Numbered from the stretch's first letter, positions 46,408 to 55,242 are shown. The stretch is 64,000 nucleotides of DNA from an uncultured Hydrogenophaga sp. (GCF_958439165.1 NZ_OY288142.1:15057-79056), one strand, 5' to 3'. Notes: a model not told the origin generated them from the sequence alone. Made by a program: numbers and translations.

Positions 46408-46776
46408 TCAGTCTTTCAGATCCTGGATCGCCTGGCGAATGGCATCACCCGCCAAGACCTCACCTGAGTGGACCCTCACACGGGACGCGCCAGCTCCCAG
46501 CCCTAGCTCAACGAAGACGCGGTGCTCAACCTGCGTGATGCCACCCTCGATCCGCTCCATCGGATGCATGAGGAGGTGGGGCGCGCGCAGGCCGCGCCGC
46601 ACCGTATTCACAAGCGCCTTGATCTGTTCCTGAGCGACCGCGAAGTCTGCAATCAGCATTCGCGGGGATACGGATGCCGGATCGCGTTGCGCCTCGGCGC
46701 GTACGCCAGAGTCGCTGTTGAAGGCAACGAAGCGGTCAGCGAAAACCTGCACATAAATGGCATCGGCAGAAAACAT
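46408..46776 (-). CDS. small protein resembling one segment of MreB
   Basis: This 122-residue product resembles one part of the actin-like protein MreB but lacks the rest. Residues 41-45 read LIADF, like the MreB VIADF before the phosphate-binding hairpin, and residues 71-98 read HPMERIEGGITQVEHRVFVELGLGAGAS, matching the MreB stretch that reads ATQVERRAIRESAQGAGA in E. coli. The MreB N-terminal nucleotide motif DLGTANT is absent: residues 5-12 read DAIYVQVF. The second half of the actin fold is also absent. The ATG at 46776 is chosen; a TTG at 46806 in frame adds ten residues. No ribosome site is clear for either. It cannot be a filament-forming ATPase; a partner or decoy of MreB is a possibility. 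Confidence 0.6.
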   Translation of the reverse strand: MFSADAIYVQVFADRFVAFNSDSGVRAEAQRDPASVSPRMLIADFAVAQEQIKALVNTVRRGLRAPHLLMHPMERIEGGITQVEHRVFVELGLGAGASRVRVHSGEVLAGDAIRQAIQDLKD

Positions 46777-47105
46777 GTGTAGTTCGATATCGGGTGTTGC
46801 GCTCAAGGCGGTGTAACCGGGTCTGGCACTGCCGGATACGCGGGTTGGACCGGTGGTGCGGCCAGATCAAGGGTATCGAGGTCTTGTCGCCTGGCGCTCT
46901 GCCTGCAACGCATATGTCGCGCACGCGAAACAGCCAAGGGTCGGATCGGTACTTCGGGGGACATACCAACACGGGACGATCCGATAGCGTGCGTGCGGTG
47001 AGAAGGCCCGGTCTCCGCCGCGGCTGCGGCCAAGGATCTGTTTCATCCATCGGCTGAACATCCCTGACTCTTGTTCATCGTCTTTGGCACCTGCTTCCCG
47101 TCCTG
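46777..47105. other. 329-base gap with no supported gene
   Basis: No frame here has a convincing family match. On the minus strand the MreB-like frame continues upstream to a TGA at 46867-46869, directly beyond which a second open frame in the same phase runs to an ATG at 47061 (65 residues, starting MFSRWMKQILGRSRG). A single stop therefore divides two frames that would otherwise read as one, which could be the remains of a longer gene. Codon use in the upstream piece is weak after its first 17 codons. Base composition is less GC-rich than the flanks. Confidence 0.4.
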
Positions 47106-47726
47106 ATGCAACGTCTGCTCGATCTGGTCCTGGCTTTGGTGCCGGTCATTGCGCTGGGCTACTCGGCCTTTGCGCTCATCCGGTCGATCCTGAACAGCGA
47201 CAAGCTCATCGCGGTTCAGGGCACTCTGAGTTCCGCCAAGGCCGTCTTCGACGAGGATCCGGGATGGCTCTACTTCCAGAAACGGCAGCCGGGGGAGTCC
47301 GACGGGCAACTCGTCGAGCACTTTCAGGTCACCGCCGTGCTCGCTCGTGGCATCACCGGCGAAGTGGTGCTGAGCTTGCCCGCTGGCATGTCCATTGCCA
47401 AGCTGGAGGAATACTCCCCTGCACTGTTTGAACGGCTGGCCAAGGGCTACTTTTCGGTCAAGACCCCGTTCAAAGGCATCCCCTTCGATAGATCGGCCCA
47501 GCTGGCCTTGTTGCGGGCATTGACTCCGTTGCCTCAGTTGGCGCCATGCCATCGGCTGGTGGCCAGAAATGGCCGGCTGCTGCTGGAGCAGGTGCGACTG
47601 CTGGAGGCGGTCGAAGGGACCATGCGCCAACCCAAGGAGGTCGTCATCGAACGAGCCCGCATCGCACTCGAAGCACTCGCTGCAGAGTGGTCTGCTGTCA
47701 AGCTGCCGAAGCGCTTCATGCGATGA
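47106..47726 (+). CDS. hypothetical membrane-anchored protein
   Basis: I do not recognise this 206-residue protein. It has one N-terminal hydrophobic segment (about residues 5-28, LVLALVPVIALGYSAFALI) and then a soluble domain with mixed alpha/beta pattern. The last third, QPKEVVIERARIALEALAAEW, is helical. Its stop overlaps the next ATG as ATGA, so it forms a two-gene operon with a small two-TM protein. Composition is less GC-rich than the neighbouring housekeeping genes, as is typical of the whole 46.3-48.2 kb stretch. A regulatory or envelope role is possible but not shown. Confidence 0.7.
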   Translation: MQRLLDLVLALVPVIALGYSAFALIRSILNSDKLIAVQGTLSSAKAVFDEDPGWLYFQKRQPGESDGQLVEHFQVTAVLARGITGEVVLSLPAGMSIAKLEEYSPALFERLAKGYFSVKTPFKGIPFDRSAQLALLRALTPLPQLAPCHRLVARNGRLLLEQVRLLEAVEGTMRQPKEVVIERARIALEALAAEWSAVKLPKRFMR

Positions 47727-47998
47727 CGCGCTTCTTCTTTGCGCTGATCGGGCTGATGTTCTGGGCGGCCGCAGCGAGTCAGCCGTTTCTCATCCATCGT
47801 TACATCGGGTCATACCGCAGGGCCATCGGCTGCGAGCAGTCGGGCGACTGCTACATGCCCGGCTCTGATCATCTTCTAGACCTCCAGGCTTTGCTGCTGT
47901 TTTCGGCATCCACCATCTGGCCTCTTTTCACCTGGTACATGATCGTCAAGCCTTGGCGCGCCTACAGCGCAAAGCGTAACGACAGGACTGCAGCTTGA
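47723..47998 (+). CDS. hypothetical small two-TM protein
   Basis: The 91-residue product has two membrane segments (about residues 3-20 and 50-70) separated by a loop with two cysteines, CEQSGDC, which may form a disulfide in the periplasm. It starts within the stop of the preceding gene (ATGA) and ends 230 bases before the next gene; in those 230 bases I see no other gene. No family is recognised. The basic C-terminal tail PWRAYSAKRNDRTAA is probably cytoplasmic. Confidence 0.65.
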   Translation: MTRFFFALIGLMFWAAAASQPFLIHRYIGSYRRAIGCEQSGDCYMPGSDHLLDLQALLLFSASTIWPLFTWYMIVKPWRAYSAKRNDRTAA

Positions 47999-48228
47999 TG
48001 GCCGTAACCGCAAACTGTCTGATGCTGAGTAACCCGAGGGCATCCGTCCCAGAGGGTGCAACTGGTTCTGGCAGACCGCATTCTTCATGTCCAGAAAGCT
48101 GGAGACTGTCGTCCACAGCCAGTTGGGCTGCTGCCGGCCGCATTGCCCCTTCGTAGCCGTGGGGTAGGGCAAACTCGCCAGACCGTTGCGGTAATGTCTG
48201 TCGGCCCCCTCACCTGAAGGACACCCCC

Positions 48229-48714
48229 ATGCCAACCCCCGCGAACGCCATGAAGGCTTTCCTGGCCGCCCTTGTTCTGGCACTGGCCCTGCCGCTGGCC
48301 ATGGCGGCCGACATGACGCCAGCCACCCCAGCCAGCAACTCCCTGGCCAGTGCCCGCACACTCATCGCCCAAAAGAAATGGCCCGAGGCGATCGCCGAGC
48401 TCAGGCGTGTGAACGAGACCGGCACGGCCGACTGGAACAACCTGATGGGCTACAGCCTGCGCAAGTCGGGAACACCGGACCTCGCCGCCGCCGAGCGCCA
48501 CTACCTGGAAGCCTTGCGGATCGACCCGAAGCACCGGGGGGCACTGGAATATTCCGGCGAGCTCTACCTCATGAAGGGCGATCTGCCCAAGGCGGAAAAG
48601 CAACTGGCAGCGCTCGACAAGGTCTGCTTTCTGCCCTGTGAGGAATACACCGACCTGAAGAAAGCCGTGCAGGCCTTCAAGGCCAACGGGAACCGGTACG
48701 TCGCGACACCCTGA
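48229..48714 (+). CDS. exported TPR-repeat protein
   Basis: The 161-residue protein has a signal peptide (AFLAALVLALALPLAMA, cleavage near residue 27) and tetratricopeptide repeats: SARTLIAQKKWPEAIAELRRV, NNLMGYSLRKSGTPDLAAAERHYLEALRIDPKHRGAL and EYSGELYLMKGDLPKAEKQLAAL. TPR domains mediate protein contacts. A CxxxC (VCFLPCEEY) follows the repeats. GAAGGA precedes the ATG; an internal ATG 21 bases later is also possible and would give a shorter signal. A periplasmic adaptor is likely. Confidence 0.85.
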   Translation: MPTPANAMKAFLAALVLALALPLAMAADMTPATPASNSLASARTLIAQKKWPEAIAELRRVNETGTADWNNLMGYSLRKSGTPDLAAAERHYLEALRIDPKHRGALEYSGELYLMKGDLPKAEKQLAALDKVCFLPCEEYTDLKKAVQAFKANGNRYVATP

Positions 48715-48759
48715 TCGCCGGGCTCTCACCGTTCAGCCCATGCTCGTCCACGACTGTCG

Positions 48760-49359
48760 ATGACGCGTCGCTCCTCTGATGCCAACCAGAGCAGGCGGAT
48801 AGAGATCCACTATTCGCCGTGGGTGTACATCCCCGCCACCGTGCTGTTCGTCGGTGCTGCAGGCTGGTTGTGCTTCTGGCTGGTGGCCAGCCTTGTCAGT
48901 GGCCACATCCTGGCGCTGGCGGTCGGCGGGGTGGCGGTCTTTGTCCTCGGCCCGGTGCTGCTCTCGTTCCTCCCGGCCGTCGTTCATCCGTGGCGGCACC
49001 GGGGCCCGGTGGTCGTGCTGGACGAAGAGGGCATCACCGATGTTCGCCAGCAGGTCAGCTTCCTGCCCTGGTCGGACGTGCGCTCCATCCACCTGGGGGT
49101 TGGCGAGAACGCTGCCTGGCTCTGCTTTGAATTCCGTCGGGCAGATCGCAGTCGGCAGGAGCTGGGATCACTGGGTCGGCTGGGCTCATTCCTGAACCGA
49201 ACCCGCTCCCTGTCCGACTGGAACGTGACTCTGCGGATGCTCGCGTGCAACAAGGATGACCTCCTCCGCTCCGCTCGCCGCCTTCATCAACAGCAGGTCC
49301 GGCGCTCCGTGGTCGCACTGAACGACCGACCGAATTCGGGTTGGTCCGGGACCTTGTAG
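48760..49359 (+). CDS. membrane protein with PH-like domain
   Basis: The 199-residue product has two hydrophobic segments (about residues 25-45 and 52-72) and a soluble C-terminal domain reading VVVLDEEGITDVRQQVSFLPWSDVRSIHLG, the pattern of bacterial PH-like (STM3941/YdbT-like) domains. The rest is helical and basic. It is transcribed toward the DUF4124/two-gene minus-strand pair. The function is unknown. Confidence 0.75.
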   Translation: MTRRSSDANQSRRIEIHYSPWVYIPATVLFVGAAGWLCFWLVASLVSGHILALAVGGVAVFVLGPVLLSFLPAVVHPWRHRGPVVVLDEEGITDVRQQVSFLPWSDVRSIHLGVGENAAWLCFEFRRADRSRQELGSLGRLGSFLNRTRSLSDWNVTLRMLACNKDDLLRSARRLHQQQVRRSVVALNDRPNSGWSGTL

Positions 49360-49378
49360 GCGAAGTCGGGCCCCGGCT

Positions 49379-49900
49379 TCACCGGGCGAGGACGATGAAG
49401 ACCACCACCATCGCAATCACTGCACCGATCAACGTGAGCGCACTGGGCGGGAACCTGCGCGGATGGGCGTCGCGCAGGAAGTCCTGGTAGCTGGCGCCGG
49501 GGCGCCGGGTTTCGCGCTGCCAGGCCCGGAACTCTTCCGTCAGGGGCGCCGAGGTGGGGCGGCTGCCTCCACGCCGGCCAGCCGGCCCGGCGGTGGAGCC
49601 CCCCGACACCGCCAGTGCCAGCGCCGACGTGACGGCCGCTGAAAAGGACAACAGCGCGATGGCCGCCGCTACCAAGCCGCCCACCAGCAGCACCAGCCCG
49701 GTCAGCCCCTGACCTTCCCGTATCGGCAGCAGCAGGCCTGCCGCCAGCGCTGCAGCCACCGCGCACACCGAGGCCTGCATGACCACCCGGCGCGGCGTGA
49801 CCGCATGGCGCGAGGTCCAGACCATGAGCGCCGGCCCGATGAGCAGCACCGCGAGCACCGGCAGGCTCTCCAGCAGAAAGGGCTGAATCAGCGATGTCAT
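49379..49900 (-). CDS. hypothetical four-TM protein
   Basis: The 173-residue protein has about four hydrophobic segments (near residues 10-30, 42-58, 65-95 and 153-170) and a soluble loop with SGGSTAGPAGRRGGSRPTSAPL and FLRDAHPRRFPPS. No family is recognised. The ATG at 49900 overlaps the stop of the DUF4124 gene as ATGA, so the pair is translationally coupled. The glycine/arginine-rich loop is probably cytoplasmic. Confidence 0.7.
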   Translation of the reverse strand: MTSLIQPFLLESLPVLAVLLIGPALMVWTSRHAVTPRRVVMQASVCAVAAALAAGLLLPIREGQGLTGLVLLVGGLVAAAIALLSFSAAVTSALALAVSGGSTAGPAGRRGGSRPTSAPLTEEFRAWQRETRRPGASYQDFLRDAHPRRFPPSALTLIGAVIAMVVVFIVLAR

Positions 49901-50388
49901 TCGATGTAAAGCACATCCGGGCACCCGGGTCTCGGCTTCTCCACGCAATGCCCGCAGGCCGACACGTTGAACACCCGGCCCTGGGGCCTACCACAGGCGT
50001 CAAAGCAGCTTGCGCTGGCGCGGTAGGCGGCCCATTCGGCCTTGCAGCTGTCCTGTTGCTGGGCGGCCACGCCGCGCGGTGGTGCTGCTGCCGGTGCTGC
50101 CGCTTTCGGCGGGACACCGGCGTTGGCGGGCTGCGGGGCTGCAGCCGGCGAACCGGTGCTTCCAGGTGGCGGTGCCTTGAAGCCCTCCACCATGTTCGGC
50201 TGGGGCACCACCAGCTTTTGTGCCCGGTGCGACTCGGTTGTGTCCGGGCGGTCGCCGAAATGGACGCGGCCGTGGCTGTCTTTCCAGCGGTAGACCTCGG
50301 CGTGTGCGGGTGGGACGGTTGCCAGCACCGACAGCACCGCCAGCATCAGCGCAGCCAGCAGGGCTCGGACATCAAGAACGGCCTTCAT
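49897..50388 (-). CDS. exported DUF4124 protein with Cys-rich C-terminus
   Basis: The 163-residue protein has a signal peptide (ALLAALMLAVLSVLATVPPAHA), then the DUF4124 start EVYRWKDSHGRVHFGDRPD, a proline/alanine-rich linker (about 70-110) and a C-terminal segment with six cysteines (DSCKAEW, ASCFDACG, SACGHCVEKPRPGCPD). DUF4124 proteins are periplasmic; the cysteine-rich tail is likely disulfide-bonded or metal-binding. It is divergent from arcD. Confidence 0.83.
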   Translation of the reverse strand: MKAVLDVRALLAALMLAVLSVLATVPPAHAEVYRWKDSHGRVHFGDRPDTTESHRAQKLVVPQPNMVEGFKAPPPGSTGSPAAAPQPANAGVPPKAAAPAAAPPRGVAAQQQDSCKAEWAAYRASASCFDACGRPQGRVFNVSACGHCVEKPRPGCPDVLYIE

Positions 50389-50536
50389 GGAGTCTCCCTG
50401 GGGAACGTCGGATCAGCGGCGATGTTAAACGGCCGGTGTGCTGCGTGCGGTAGCGAACAGCCGGCGCGCAGGGCCCGGCGCACATTGGCTCGGGTGTTGC
50501 CGCCGGATCTCCGGAGGGACGCGCCAGGAGCCCGCC

Positions 50537-52021
50537 ATGAACACACGCTCGATCCCGCTGCCCGCAGGGGGCCTTGTCTCCCCGGTCACCGAGCCGCGCA
50601 CCGCCGGCCCGCTGGGCCTTGGCCTGCTGGTGGCCCTGGTGGTGGGGTCGGTGGTGGGCAGCGGCATTTTCGGTCTGCCGCAGAACATGGCGGTGGGCGC
50701 TGGCGCTGGGGCCATCCTGCTGGGCTGGGCGATCACCGGGGTGGGCATGCTGATGCTGGCCCTGACCTACCAGATGCTGGCCCTGCGCAAGCCGGCACTG
50801 GACAACGGTGTGTACGCCTATGCGCGCAGCCTCTCGGGCGACTACGTGGGCTTCAACGCCGCGTGGGGCTACTGGGTGAGCGCCTGGATCGGCAATGTGG
50901 GCTATCTGGTGGCGGCATTCGGTGCCCTGGGCTATTTCTACCCGGCCTTCGGCGAGGGCAACACACCGGCGGCGGTGGCTGCTGCCTCGGTGGTGGTGTG
51001 GGTGGTGCATGCGATGGTGCTGCGGGGCATTCAGGGCGCAGCGGTGCTCAATGCGGTGGTCACCCTGGCCAAGCTGGTGCCCCTGGTCCTGTTCATCGTG
51101 CTGGTGGCCATGGCGTTCCAGCTGAGCACCTTCCGGCTCAACTTCTGGGGTGATGCCGGCCTGGGTTCGGTGCTGGACCAGGTGCGCAGCACCATGCTGG
51201 TCACGGTGTGGGTGTTCATCGGCATCGAAGGGGCCAGCGTGTATTCGGCCAGGGCCGCCCGGCGCGAGGATGTGGGCCGTGCCACGGTCACCGGTTTCCT
51301 GATCTGCCTGGTGCTGTTGATGGGTGTGTCGCTCCTGTCGCTGGGCGTCTTCACCCAGCCGGAGCTGGCCGGTCTGAAGAACCCGTCGATGGCGCCGGTG
51401 CTGGAGCGGGTGGTGGGGACCTGGGGTGCCGTGCTCATCTATGTGGGGCTGATCGTGTCGGTGGGCGGCGGATTCCTGGCCTGGACACTGCTGGCCGCCG
51501 AATCGTTGTTCATCCCGGCGGGAGGCGGGGTCATGCCCGCCTGGCTGGGTCGGCAGAACGACCGTGGCGTGCCCGCCCACGCGCTCTGGCTCACCAACGG
51601 CATGGTGCAGCTCTTCCTGCTGCTGACGCTGTTCTCCAAGGCGTCCTACCTGGCGCTGATCTCGTTGTCCACCGCCATGATCCTCATTCCCTACCTGTTC
51701 AGCGCCGTCTACGGGCTCAAGCTGGCCTGGTCCGGCGAGGGCGCCGACCGCCCCGGACAGGTCGGCCGACAGGCGGGCCGCGATCTGCCCATTGCGGCGC
51801 TGGCGTCGCTCTACTGCGTGTGGCTGCTGCATGCGGCAGGCCTGAAGTACCTGCTGCTCAGTGCCTTGCTGTACGCGCCGGGTGCGGTGGTCTACCTGGT
51901 GGCGAAAAGGCAGCGGGCCGAGCGCGCCTTCACGGGTGTCGAAGTCGGGATTCTGGTCGGGCTGCTGGTGCTGGCGGCGGTATCGGTCTACCTGCTGCAG
52001 GCCGGGCAGCTCAGCCTGTGA
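50537..52021 (+). CDS. arcD: arginine-ornithine antiporter (APC family, ArcD-type)
   Basis: ArcD exchanges external arginine for ornithine to feed the deiminase pathway. The 494-residue protein has about twelve hydrophobic segments and the basic-amino-acid antiporter pattern LVVGSVVGSGIFGLPQNMA in the first helix, KPALDNGVYAYARSLSGDYVGFNAAWGYW, FIGIEGASVYSARAARR and SLSTAMILIPYLFSAVYGLKL. I chose the ATG at 50537 after GCCAGGAGCCC. It heads arcDABC. No FNR/ANR or Arg box is clear in the 148 bases upstream. Confidence 0.95.
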   Translation: MNTRSIPLPAGGLVSPVTEPRTAGPLGLGLLVALVVGSVVGSGIFGLPQNMAVGAGAGAILLGWAITGVGMLMLALTYQMLALRKPALDNGVYAYARSLSGDYVGFNAAWGYWVSAWIGNVGYLVAAFGALGYFYPAFGEGNTPAAVAAASVVVWVVHAMVLRGIQGAAVLNAVVTLAKLVPLVLFIVLVAMAFQLSTFRLNFWGDAGLGSVLDQVRSTMLVTVWVFIGIEGASVYSARAARREDVGRATVTGFLICLVLLMGVSLLSLGVFTQPELAGLKNPSMAPVLERVVGTWGAVLIYVGLIVSVGGGFLAWTLLAAESLFIPAGGGVMPAWLGRQNDRGVPAHALWLTNGMVQLFLLLTLFSKASYLALISLSTAMILIPYLFSAVYGLKLAWSGEGADRPGQVGRQAGRDLPIAALASLYCVWLLHAAGLKYLLLSALLYAPGAVVYLVAKRQRAERAFTGVEVGILVGLLVLAAVSVYLLQAGQLSL

Positions 52022-52052
52022 CCCCGGGTACCGCCCATTCCGGATGCCGTGC

Positions 52053-53279
52053 ATGACCCCCGCCCTGAACTCCGAAGTCGGTCGCCTGCGCCAGGTGCTG
52101 GTCTGTCGGCCGGGCCTGGCCCAGAAACGCCTCACGCCGGCCAATTGCCACGAGCTGCTGTTCGACGATGTGCTGTGGGTTTCCCGGGCACGCAACGAGC
52201 ACGACGTCTTCACCACCGTGCTGCAGGAGCGGGGGGTGGAGGTGCTGGACATGCACCGGCTGCTGACCGACATCCTGGCCTTGCCGCCGGCCCGCGCCTG
52301 GCTGCTCGACCGCCAGCTGGCGCCCGGCCGCATGGATGCGGAAAGCGCAGGCCAGTTGCGGCCCTGGCTGGACGACATGCCCGCCGACCGGCTGGCCGAG
52401 CACCTGGTGGGCGGTGTGACCCTGGCCGAGGTGCCGCTGGAGATCACCGGCCTGCTGGGCCGCTGCTCCGGACCGACCGACCTGCTGCTGCCGGCGTTGC
52501 CCAACACCCTGTTCACGCGGGACAGCAGCTGCTGGATCGGTGACGGTGTGGTGTTGTGTCCCATGTACTGGCCGGCACGGCGGCAGGAGACCACGCTGGT
52601 GGCCGCGATCTACCGGTTCCATTCCCTGTTCGACCGCAGCGGCAGCGGCGCCCGGGTCTGGTGGGGCGATGTCGACATCGATCCGGGGCGGGCCTCGCTG
52701 GAGGGCGGCGACCTCATGCCGCTGGGTCAGGGCCTGGTGCTGGTGGGCATGGGCGAACGCAGCTCGCCCCAGGGCGTGAGCCAGCTCGCCCGCGCCCTGT
52801 TCGCCAGCGGCGCGGCCACCCGGGTGCTCGCGGCGCAGATGCCGAAGTCCCGGGGTGCCATGCACCTGGACACCGTCTTCAGCTTCTGCGACCGCGATCT
52901 GGCCACCGTCTACCCGGATGTGGTCGGCGCCATCCGTGTCCACTCGATCCGCCCCGGCGAGCGCGAAGGCACCCTGGATGTGCGCACCGAGAGCCAGCCC
53001 TTCATCGAGGTGGTGGCGCAGGCCATGGGTCTGCAGACCATCCGTACCGTGGCCACCGGCGGTGATGCCTGCGAGGTCGAGCGCGAACAATGGGACGACG
53101 GCAACAACCTCCTGTGCGTGGCGCCGGGCGTGGTGGTGGCCTATGACCGCAATGTGGACACCAACACCCTGCTGCGCAAGGCCGGCGTGGAGGTCATCAC
53201 CATCCCCGGCAGCGAGCTCGGTCGAGGGCGCGGCGGCAGCCACTGCATGTCGTGCCCGATCACCCGGGATGGCTTGTGA
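52053..53279 (+). CDS. arcA: arginine deiminase
   Basis: ADI hydrolyses arginine to citrulline and ammonia. The 408-residue protein shows the guanidino-group-modifying fold with TRDSSCWIG, LEGGDLMPLG, the catalytic HLDTVFSF histidine region and the nucleophile Cys398 in GGSHCMSCP. It lies 31 bases after arcD and 31 before arcB. Length and motifs are those of the family. It provides citrulline for arcB. Confidence 0.98.
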   Translation: MTPALNSEVGRLRQVLVCRPGLAQKRLTPANCHELLFDDVLWVSRARNEHDVFTTVLQERGVEVLDMHRLLTDILALPPARAWLLDRQLAPGRMDAESAGQLRPWLDDMPADRLAEHLVGGVTLAEVPLEITGLLGRCSGPTDLLLPALPNTLFTRDSSCWIGDGVVLCPMYWPARRQETTLVAAIYRFHSLFDRSGSGARVWWGDVDIDPGRASLEGGDLMPLGQGLVLVGMGERSSPQGVSQLARALFASGAATRVLAAQMPKSRGAMHLDTVFSFCDRDLATVYPDVVGAIRVHSIRPGEREGTLDVRTESQPFIEVVAQAMGLQTIRTVATGGDACEVEREQWDDGNNLLCVAPGVVVAYDRNVDTNTLLRKAGVEVITIPGSELGRGRGGSHCMSCPITRDGL

Positions 53280-53310
53280 GATCACCCGTGAACCCCGGAC
53301 GCACCCCCCC

Positions 53311-54309
53311 ATGAGCTTCAACCTGCGCAACCGCAGCCTGCTGGACCTGATGGACTTCGCGCCGCGCGACATCGCCTACCTCATCGACCTGGCCGCCGAG
53401 CTCAAGCGCTCCAAGGCGGCCGGTACCGAACAGCCCCGCCTGCGTGGCAGGAACATCGCCCTCATCTTCGAGAAGGCCTCCACCCGGACCCGCTGCGCCT
53501 TCGAGGTGGCGGTGCACGACCAGGGCGGGCATGTGACCTACCTGGATTCCGCCGGTTCCCAGCTCGGTCACAAGGAGTCGCTCAAGGACACGGCCCGCGT
53601 GCTCGGTCGCCTGTTCGACGGCATCGAATACCGGGGGTTTCACCAGAGCGTGGTGCAGGACATCGCCCGGCATTCCCATGTGCCGGTGTGGAACGGTCTG
53701 ACCGACGAGGCCCACCCCACCCAGGTGCTGGCCGATCTGCTGACCATGCAGGAGTTCGGCGACCGACCCCTGCGCCAGCTCGCCTTCTGCTACCTGGGCG
53801 ATGCCCGCTTCAACATGGGCTGTTCGCTGCTGATCGGGGGTACCCAGATGGGCATGGACGTGCGCATCTGTGCGCCCGAAGTGCTGGCGCCGCCGGCCGG
53901 CCTGGTGGCGCAGATGCAGCAGCTGGCGCAGACCACCGGCGCGCGCATCCACATCGGCACCGATCCGGCGGTGGCGGTGCGGGGGGCCGATTTCCTCTAC
54001 ACCGATGTCTGGGTGTCGATGGGCGAGGCCGACGCCGTCTGGCAGCAGCGCATCGAACAGCTGATGCCTTACCAGGTCAACGCGGCCCTGATGCGGGCCA
54101 CCGGCCAGCCCCGCACCCGGTTCATGCACTGCCTTCCGGCCATGCACAACCTGGAGACCGAGCTGGGCCGGCAGGTGCACGACAAGTTCGGCCTGAGCGA
54201 GGTCGAGGTGACCGACGAAGTGTTCGAGTCGGAAGCGTCGGTGGTCTTCACCCAGGCCGAGAACCGGCTTCACACCATCAAGGCCGTGCTGGTGGCCACC
54301 TTGTCATGA
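53311..54309 (+). CDS. arcB: ornithine carbamoyltransferase (probably catabolic)
   Basis: The 332-residue product has the OTC signatures: STRTR (residues 57-61, phosphate site), WNGLTDEAHPTQVLAD, and HCLPAMHNLETE near residue 272. In this operon it should run in the phosphorolytic direction, making ornithine and carbamoyl phosphate from citrulline; sequence alone does not separate catabolic ArcB from anabolic ArgF. It is 10 bases from arcC. Confidence 0.96.
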   Translation: MSFNLRNRSLLDLMDFAPRDIAYLIDLAAELKRSKAAGTEQPRLRGRNIALIFEKASTRTRCAFEVAVHDQGGHVTYLDSAGSQLGHKESLKDTARVLGRLFDGIEYRGFHQSVVQDIARHSHVPVWNGLTDEAHPTQVLADLLTMQEFGDRPLRQLAFCYLGDARFNMGCSLLIGGTQMGMDVRICAPEVLAPPAGLVAQMQQLAQTTGARIHIGTDPAVAVRGADFLYTDVWVSMGEADAVWQQRIEQLMPYQVNAALMRATGQPRTRFMHCLPAMHNLETELGRQVHDKFGLSEVEVTDEVFESEASVVFTQAENRLHTIKAVLVATLS

Positions 54310-54319
54310 CGGGGTCGAC

Positions 54320-55237
54320 ATGAAGCTGGTGGTGGCGCTCGGCGGCCATGCCCTGCTGCAGCCGGGGCAGCCTCCCACAGCCGACCATCAGCTGGCGAAC
54401 ATCCGCATCGCCACGGCCCAGCTGGCCCGCGTGGCCCACCTGCACGATCTGGTGCTGACCCACGGCAACGGCCCACAGGTCGGTCTGCTGGCCATGCAGG
54501 CAGCGGCCGGCACGGCGGCCGGCAGCTATCCGCTGGACGTGCTGGACGCCGAGTCACAGGGCATGCTGGGCTACCTGCTGGAGCAGGAACTGTGCAACCG
54601 GCTGCCCGCCTCGCGCGAAGTCGCCTGCCTGCTCACCCGGGTGGAGGTCGATCCGCTGGACCCGGCGTTCGCGCACCCCGACAAGCCGATCGGGCCGGTC
54701 TGCACCCGGGCGCAGGCCGACCGCATGACGGCAGAGCACGGCTGGCACATGGTCGCCGACGGAGACGGCTGGCGGCGCATGGTGCCCTCGCCCAGACCCG
54801 TCAGCGTGCCGGGTCTGGGCATCATCCGGGTGCTGCTGGCGCGCAGCGTGCTGGTGATTGCGGCCGGCGGGGGCGGCATTCCGGTGGTGCGCCGCCTGGA
54901 CGGCCAGGGCCTGCAGGGCGTGGAAGCGGTCATCGACAAGGACCACTGCAGCGCGCTGATCGCCACGGCACTGGGTGTCGACTGCCTGGTCATTGCCACC
55001 GATGTGGACGCTGTCCACCTCGACTGGGACACACCCGACCGTCGTGCCCTGGGCAACACCACCCCCGAAGAGCTGGCGCGCCACCGGTTTGCTGCCGGTT
55101 CCATGGCGCCCAAGGTGGCGGCGGCCTGTGCCTTCGTGCGCGCCACCGGCGCAAGGGCGGCCATCGGATCGCTGTCGCAGATCGAGGAGCTGGTGGCGGG
55201 CACCGCCGGCACCCAGGTCCGCCGCGCCGAGGGCTGA
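54320..55237 (+). CDS. arcC: carbamate kinase
   Basis: Carbamate kinase transfers phosphate from carbamoyl phosphate to ADP, giving the ATP yield of the pathway. The 305-residue protein has MKLVVALGGHALLQ, LVLTHGNGPQVGLL, VIAAGGGGIPVV and SMAPKVAAACAFVR, all typical of the amino-acid kinase fold carbamate kinases. It completes arcDABC. Its stop is only 5 bases before the start of the membrane-fusion protein, so the exporter genes are probably on the same transcript. Confidence 0.97.
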   Translation: MKLVVALGGHALLQPGQPPTADHQLANIRIATAQLARVAHLHDLVLTHGNGPQVGLLAMQAAAGTAAGSYPLDVLDAESQGMLGYLLEQELCNRLPASREVACLLTRVEVDPLDPAFAHPDKPIGPVCTRAQADRMTAEHGWHMVADGDGWRRMVPSPRPVSVPGLGIIRVLLARSVLVIAAGGGGIPVVRRLDGQGLQGVEAVIDKDHCSALIATALGVDCLVIATDVDAVHLDWDTPDRRALGNTTPEELARHRFAAGSMAPKVAAACAFVRATGARAAIGSLSQIEELVAGTAGTQVRRAEG

Positions 55238-55242
55238 TCGGC

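Noticed and set aside
50389..50536. ANR or ArgR box before arcD
   Set aside because: I looked for TTGAT-N4-ATCAA and related forms because arc operons are often ANR-controlled, but found no acceptable match.
50372..52594. 740-codon minus-strand frame across arcD and the arcA start
   Set aside because: Antisense to two certain genes, rich in H, Q and R, with no recognisable domain.
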